A stretch of 64,000 bases of DNA, taken from the NCBI RefSeq assembly GCF_000152985.1, contig NZ_CH672395.1, forward strand, positions 3,383,823 through 3,447,822. Reading direction: 5' to 3'. A program made the position numbers and the translations under genes. This document shows, piece after piece, positions 60,539 to 64,000 of the stretch. The notes under the pieces were generated by a model. It saw nothing but the letters and a program-made list of their open reading frames with translations, was not told the DNA's origin and did not search any database. The stretch comes from Leeuwenhoekiella blandensis MED217. GTDB taxonomy: Bacteria; Bacteroidota; Bacteroidia; Flavobacteriales; Flavobacteriaceae. How positions within the stretch are numbered: the first letter of the stretch is position 1; each line of letters opens with the position of its first letter.

Positions 60539-61357
60539 TTAGTTTTTTTCTGAAGGAAAATCTACAGACACTCCTTCTTCTTCTTTAGAACGTAAATAAG
60601 CAGGCGCCTCCTCCATCAAAAGCTCCATCAAGGAGAGCTGATTGTCACGCGAGGCGATCTCTAAGTTTTCAGAACGATCCATATACACATAATGTGCAAA
60701 ATCATCGATATAGCGTGCGGGAATCTTCAACTGAAACATATACGTTGAATCGGCAACGAGGTTACGCGCTTTTTGAACGCGGATTTCCATATTTGATATT
60801 TTGACGATTTTCTTAAGATAGGCCGTACGACCAGAAATCGCGTTGATCACAGCATCTACAGGAATGATACCGCCTCCGGTATGTGTTGCGGTGTACAGCT
60901 TGCGCTCTTCTGAAGTAAGCACCGGCCCCGTGTACACCGGCAAACCGGCCGCCCCGGGATCAAAAGGTTTTTCTACTTTAGGCACATTCATATCGTCTCC
61001 CAACCTGCCGCTCAATTCGATATCGCTAATATTGACATCCTCAAGTTCGGTCACTTCGGTTTCCAGTTTGATCTCCACATAATTCCGTCCAAAGAGCTCG
61101 GGCGTGATGACCACTTCCTGATGCTTGAATTGAAGTGCCGAGACATACAAGGTGTCGTTCTCCCGCACCGGAATGGTAAAATTACCGCTACGGGTAGTGA
61201 TCGTTCCTTTTTGCAGCGTAAGGTTTAATATATGTAGGTATTCGTGATCAATAGAATCATTGATCACGCGACCTTCAAGCATCTTCGTTTCCTGAGCGCT
61301 CAAACTAAAGCCACAACAGCCTATAAACCATAAGAAAAAAGCAATACGCTTTGCCAT
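60539..61357 (-). CDS. Carboxypeptidase-regulatory-like domain protein
   Basis: Exported 272-residue protein: signal peptide FFLWFIGCCGFSLSAQ, then a beta-sandwich CarboxypepD_reg-like domain (GRVINDSIDHEYLHILNLTL; GTITTRSGNFTIPVRENDTL; LYVSALQFKHQEVVI). A short TonB-plug-like piece follows (VTELEDVNISDIELSG) but no barrel. C-terminal half is helical. It resembles, at lower identity, the protein at 62039-62812, in the same order of domains. It probably belongs to the periplasm or outer-membrane surface; function unknown. Confidence 0.78.
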   Translation of the reverse strand: MAKRIAFFLWFIGCCGFSLSAQETKMLEGRVINDSIDHEYLHILNLTLQKGTITTRSGNFTIPVRENDTLYVSALQFKHQEVVITPELFGRNYVEIKLETEVTELEDVNISDIELSGRLGDDMNVPKVEKPFDPGAAGLPVYTGPVLTSEERKLYTATHTGGGIIPVDAVINAISGRTAYLKKIVKISNMEIRVQKARNLVADSTYMFQLKIPARYIDDFAHYVYMDRSENLEIASRDNQLSLMELLMEEAPAYLRSKEEEGVSVDFPSEKN

Positions 61358-61652
61358 ATATCAAATATTCCTTCGCTTTAAATACGTCTCTGGTATCCTT
61401 GCGTTGCAAAAGTAACGGGTTAGTATACTGATAAAGCTTCTTGTTACACTAAAATTATGGGTATTTGAACGTAGTTGAGGCTAAGTTTCCCTCAAAAATG
61501 ACTCTTTAAAGAAGTTTGGCTTTTCAGCAAAATCAAGCCTTTGAACGCCTTTATAATCTCATTAACCGATAGTTAAGAAAACTTTATGAAGAAAATATTG
61601 CATTAATAGGTTCTTACTAGTAGTTTTGCCTCATTAAATCGTTTTAGTAATT

Positions 61653-61961
61653 ATGAAGAAATTTTCACCCCTACTGTTTCTTCTTCTATGCTCTGCATTT
61701 TGTGTTGCACAAAAGGCACCTATTCAAGAAGAAACCCCTAATCAAAGTGCAGTTCAGATGCCTTCTGAAACTCCTGCAAGTACCAACCTCAAAAAAGATG
61801 CGCAAGCCACTGAAGCTAAAGCTTCAGTAACTACCGACTCCAAAGTCTTGACCGGCACTTTTTTACATCCGGGCACTATAGTCCTTGATGAAAGACAACA
61901 AAAACTGCGTGACTCGTTGCGTCGCAAAACGTACCCAGTACGTGTACCACGCGCATTTTAG
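61653..61961 (+). CDS. Small secreted protein, unknown
   Basis: A 102-residue protein with a signal peptide (FSPLLFLLLCSAFCVAQ) and a low-complexity mature part rich in Thr, Ala, Glu and Ser (VQMPSETPASTNLKKDAQ). It ends with a basic LRDSLRRKTYPVRVPRAF. A TAGTTTTG box at 61621-61628 with TTG 20 bases upstream, and a perfect terminator 46 bases downstream, support a real single gene. No family recognised. Confidence 0.65.
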   Translation: MKKFSPLLFLLLCSAFCVAQKAPIQEETPNQSAVQMPSETPASTNLKKDAQATEAKASVTTDSKVLTGTFLHPGTIVLDERQQKLRDSLRRKTYPVRVPRAF

Positions 61962-62006
61962 CACGCACGTAGATTTAGAAATGTGATTTATCACAAAGAG
62001 ATAATC

Positions 62007-62034
62007 AAAAGCAGCCCTATCGGCTGCTTTTTTT
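62007..62034 (+). terminator. Rho-independent terminator
   Basis: AAAAGCAGCC / GGCTGCTTTT stem with CTATC loop, followed by T residues; ends the transcript of the small secreted protein and faces the convergent gene at 62039. Confidence 0.88.
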
Positions 62035-62038
62035 ATGC

Positions 62039-62812
62039 CTACTCGTTGTCTGACAAGGTCTTTTTAAATGCATCGCGCTGCTCTAGCAAGAACTGGATCA
62101 GCGCCAACTCGTTCCCTTGCTCCATCATTTCTTTCGTCAGTCCGTTTTCTGCGACGTATTGAATGTATTGGCCTACACGCTCCTGTTCTATATTCAGATT
62201 ATTCTGAAAAAAGGTGTTTGAATACATCTGCGCCAACTCTTCTTCGGTATTCTCTGGAGTGGCTCCATCATCAGATTTTTTGAATATCGCTTTAAATATG
62301 TTTACAAAATTGAGTCCATACCTCCAGCGTTGATCATCTATCGCCACATTCTCGGCAGCAGAATACCGGTCGTACTGCGTGTCTTCCATACGGATGTCGC
62401 TTCCATCAAAAGGGACCGGATCTATAGTTCGTACACGATTTACATCTGCCACGATATCTCCAGTAAGATCATAAGGACGTACGACAATTTCATCCAATTC
62501 ATTTACCGTCTCTCTTAGGGTCACGTTCATTTGCTTGCTGCTTACGATCCCTTGATCAATGATCGCGGTAATGGGTGCAAACTGTACCGATTGGATTACC
62601 ACCTCATCGTTGCGGGCTACGGCAATATCAAAGGTACCTTCTTCTGAAGTGATCGTCCCGCGCTGTGCTGTTTTATTATAGATCACAATACCGGCCGCAT
62701 CATCTCCTGCAGGAACGATTATCTGACCATCGATCATTACCCGCGCGATCTTTTGGGAAACCGCATCGGCCTGAGTTAAAAACAGTGCAACAAAAAGCAT
62801 AAAAAGTCTCAT
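62039..62812 (-). CDS. Carboxypeptidase-regulatory-like domain protein, distant paralogue
   Basis: A 257-residue exported protein: MRLFMLFVALFLTQADAVSQ signal, then a CarboxypepD_reg-like domain (GIVIYNKTAQRGTITSEEGT; FDIAVARNDEVVIQSVQFAP) and a plug-like piece VNELDEIVVRPYDLTGD. C-terminal half helical, with many acidic residues. The order of domains and motifs such as RGTIT..GTF and VELEDV/NELDEI match the gene at 60539, suggesting an old duplication. Divergent from pepE. Function unknown. Confidence 0.76.
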   Translation of the reverse strand: MRLFMLFVALFLTQADAVSQKIARVMIDGQIIVPAGDDAAGIVIYNKTAQRGTITSEEGTFDIAVARNDEVVIQSVQFAPITAIIDQGIVSSKQMNVTLRETVNELDEIVVRPYDLTGDIVADVNRVRTIDPVPFDGSDIRMEDTQYDRYSAAENVAIDDQRWRYGLNFVNIFKAIFKKSDDGATPENTEEELAQMYSNTFFQNNLNIEQERVGQYIQYVAENGLTKEMMEQGNELALIQFLLEQRDAFKKTLSDNE

Positions 62813-62886
62813 AAGGAAGGTTTTTTGAAATCTACAATGAAGTTAATAACTAGTAGTTCAAAATTCCCGATAAATGCGCGTAATTT

Positions 62887-62917
62887 TTTGTTAAATCCCT
62901 ACAGTCCCCTACCTTTG
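62887..62917 (+). promoter_or_regulatory. Bacteroidota-type promoter of pepE
   Basis: TTTG (62887-62890) and TACCTTTG (62910-62917) with a 19-base spacer match the consensus fully. It lies inside the longest open frame, so it also decides that translation starts downstream, at TTG 62939. Confidence 0.8.
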
Positions 62918-62938
62918 ACAGTCCTAAACCGAAACCTT

Positions 62939-63643
62939 TTGAAAAACTTAATTCTCGCCAGTACCTCTACCGTTCACGGTGGCGCTTACCTTGACTATTT
63001 AAAACCGCAATTAGCACAGCATTTTAAAGATGCGAGCCGTATTATTTTTATTCCGTATGCACGGCCGGGTGGGATATCGCACGAATTATACACCGCCAAG
63101 GCGCAAGAGTTTTTCAAGCAATTGAATATTGAAGTCGTAGGCATTCACCAATTTAAGAATCCTGCTGAAGCCATCAGCAAAGCACAAGGCGTGTTTACCG
63201 GTGGCGGCAACACCTTTCTACTGGTAAAACAACTCTATGAGCAAAAAGTGCTTGAAGCGCTGCGCAATCGGTTGTATGAGAATATGCCGTATCTGGGTAC
63301 CAGCGCAGGCACCAATATTGCCGGAGTGAGTATGCAAACCACAAATGATATGCCTATTGTTTATCCGCCTAGTTTTAAAACTTTAGGTGCGGTTCCTTTC
63401 AATATCAATCCGCATTATTTAGATCCTGTAGAAGGCAGCACGCATATGGGTGAAACCCGGGAAACCCGAATTAAAGAATTTCACCATTTCAATGCGCTTC
63501 CTGTAGTCGGGCTGCGTGAAGGCAGCTGGATCGAAGTCAAAAAGCGGGTATACACCTTACGCGGCCCACACAGTGCGCGTATTTTTGAAGCCGATAAGGC
63601 GCCGTATGAATTGCCTACAGACAGCGTAATTACCGTTAGCTAG
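62939..63643 (+). CDS. pepE: Dipeptidase E (peptidase S51)
   Basis: Cytoplasmic serine peptidase that cleaves dipeptides with N-terminal Asp. LILASTSTVHGG opens the domain, ARIIFIPYARPG-like RIIFIPYARPGG follows, and GVFTGGGNTFLLVKQLYE plus YLGTSAGTNIAGV (nucleophilic Ser in TSAGT) are diagnostic, with the later HHFNALPVVGLREGSW. TTG at 62939 gives 234 residues, the family length, and lies just after a consensus promoter; a start at 62825 would add 38 unrelated residues. Its stop overlaps the convergent GNAT gene by 4 bases. Confidence 0.95.
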   Translation: MKNLILASTSTVHGGAYLDYLKPQLAQHFKDASRIIFIPYARPGGISHELYTAKAQEFFKQLNIEVVGIHQFKNPAEAISKAQGVFTGGGNTFLLVKQLYEQKVLEALRNRLYENMPYLGTSAGTNIAGVSMQTTNDMPIVYPPSFKTLGAVPFNINPHYLDPVEGSTHMGETRETRIKEFHHFNALPVVGLREGSWIEVKKRVYTLRGPHSARIFEADKAPYELPTDSVITVS

Positions 63644-64000
63644 AGTTTCTTCAAAAAGTGATAGCCTTTGATCACGTAGTTTTCATTCATATAAAACTTG
63701 TGACTGGGAAAGTTATGCACATACGCATTCAGTTCTGAAGTCTCACAACCTTGCTCCCGTGCATAATCGTAAATCCATTGAAAGGCTTGTTTGCCTAAAC
63801 CTTGATTGCGGTATTCGGGTTTAATATAGACGTGATCTACCTCACAGGTTTTACCGGCATAATGCCGCACCGCAAACCATAAGCCAAATACGCCGGCAAG
63901 TTCTCCTTCTACATAGATTCCCCGACATTGATACCGGTGTTCAAACATTTCGGCAAAACGCGCTTTCAGCAGGTCTTCTGCTACGCTATGCTCCATCAAC
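63640..64000 (-). CDS. GNAT-family N-acetyltransferase, partial at the window edge
   Basis: Runs off the right edge, so the N-terminus is missing. Acetyl-CoA-binding block RNQGLGKQAFQWIYDYA follows VDHVYIKPEY, giving the V/I-x-x-x-R-x-x-G-x-G/A motif. The C-terminus AYVHNFPSHKFYMNENYVIKG is typical of GNAT proteins. An apparent start at 63999 (TTG) is probably internal. Substrate unknown. Convergent with pepE. Confidence 0.88.
   Translation of the reverse strand, partial: LMEHSVAEDLLKARFAEMFEHRYQCRGIYVEGELAGVFGLWFAVRHYAGKTCEVDHVYIKPEYRNQGLGKQAFQWIYDYAREQGCETSELNAYVHNFPSHKFYMNENYVIKGYHFLKKL

Noticed and set aside
1-64000. tRNA, rRNA, CRISPR, prophage or complete insertion sequence
   Set aside because: Intergenic regions were read on both strands. 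No cloverleaf, rRNA segment, regularly spaced direct repeats or transposase frame was found.

Overview
The window reads as chromosome of a marine-type member of the Flavobacteriaceae (Bacteroidota). Support seen in the sequence: Bacteroidota promoters of the TTTG-N19-TAnnTTTG type in front of the cyclophilin-FKBP and peptidase E genes, a PorV-like outer-membrane protein, a fused cyclophilin-FKBP immunophilin, ribosomal protein THX, DUF6089/DUF6702/DUF4920-type envelope proteins, a DASH cryptochrome next to an iron-sulfur photolyase-like protein, and frequent TTG starts with weak Shine-Dalgarno signals. No rRNA, tRNA, CRISPR array, prophage or intact insertion sequence was found.

Layout. 1-5832 (minus strand) is the edge of a capsule or exopolysaccharide locus: outer-membrane export lipoprotein, chain-length regulator with fused tyrosine kinase, ABC permease and ABC ATPase. 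The ATPase runs off the left edge and is split from the permease by a nonsense-mutated four-helix-bundle (S23-type) gene lying in short degenerate repeats. 5915-11189 carries recQ, then divergently kpsF-tatC-AhpD-like-lptB (LPS precursor synthesis and export plus Tat secretion). 11202-26453 is a mosaic of housekeeping genes: S41-like protein, LytTR regulator, NUDIX, secreted DinB-like protein, pssA, PorV-like, mnmD, ilvE, the dual immunophilin, THX, yaaA, a LolD-like ATPase, an ABC-F protein and a MazG-like pyrophosphohydrolase. 26537-38204 holds an SRPBCC protein, an MFS transporter, lipA-gap, a hybrid sensor kinase, lpxK, a Nif3-like protein and a coiled-coil protein. 38447-45826 is rich in redox and light functions: msrA, an old yellow enzyme, a flavin reductase, a DUF2256 protein, two cryptochrome/photolyase genes, small envelope proteins and an SDR. 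45830-53213 has a peptide/lipid-type ABC exporter, a beta-barrel protein, two MFS exporters and a pirin. 53470-56853 is a kynurenine operon (kynU-kmo-O-methyltransferase). 57238-64000 holds tatA, an M1 peptidase, DUF6702, two distantly related CarboxypepD-like proteins, peptidase E and a GNAT cut by the right edge.

The most unusual signal is not a gene. About six copies of a roughly 100-nt interspersed repeat (core TTTTATTGGNNCC, then CAAAGGGTTTAATACTC, then AATTGAAAATTCGTT, ending near AGTTTACT) lie in intergenic space. Four sit directly against a terminator-like hairpin and three form the leader region of MFS transporter genes. The best copy can fold into hairpins, one with a perfect 7-bp stem and a TTCG loop. 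It may be a decayed REP/MITE-like element or an undescribed structured leader. Other things worth a look are overlapping palindromes before the photolyase operon, a strong hairpin abutting the msrA start codon, a palindrome on the lipA promoter, a secreted DinB fusion and an esterase-like protein lacking its nucleophile.
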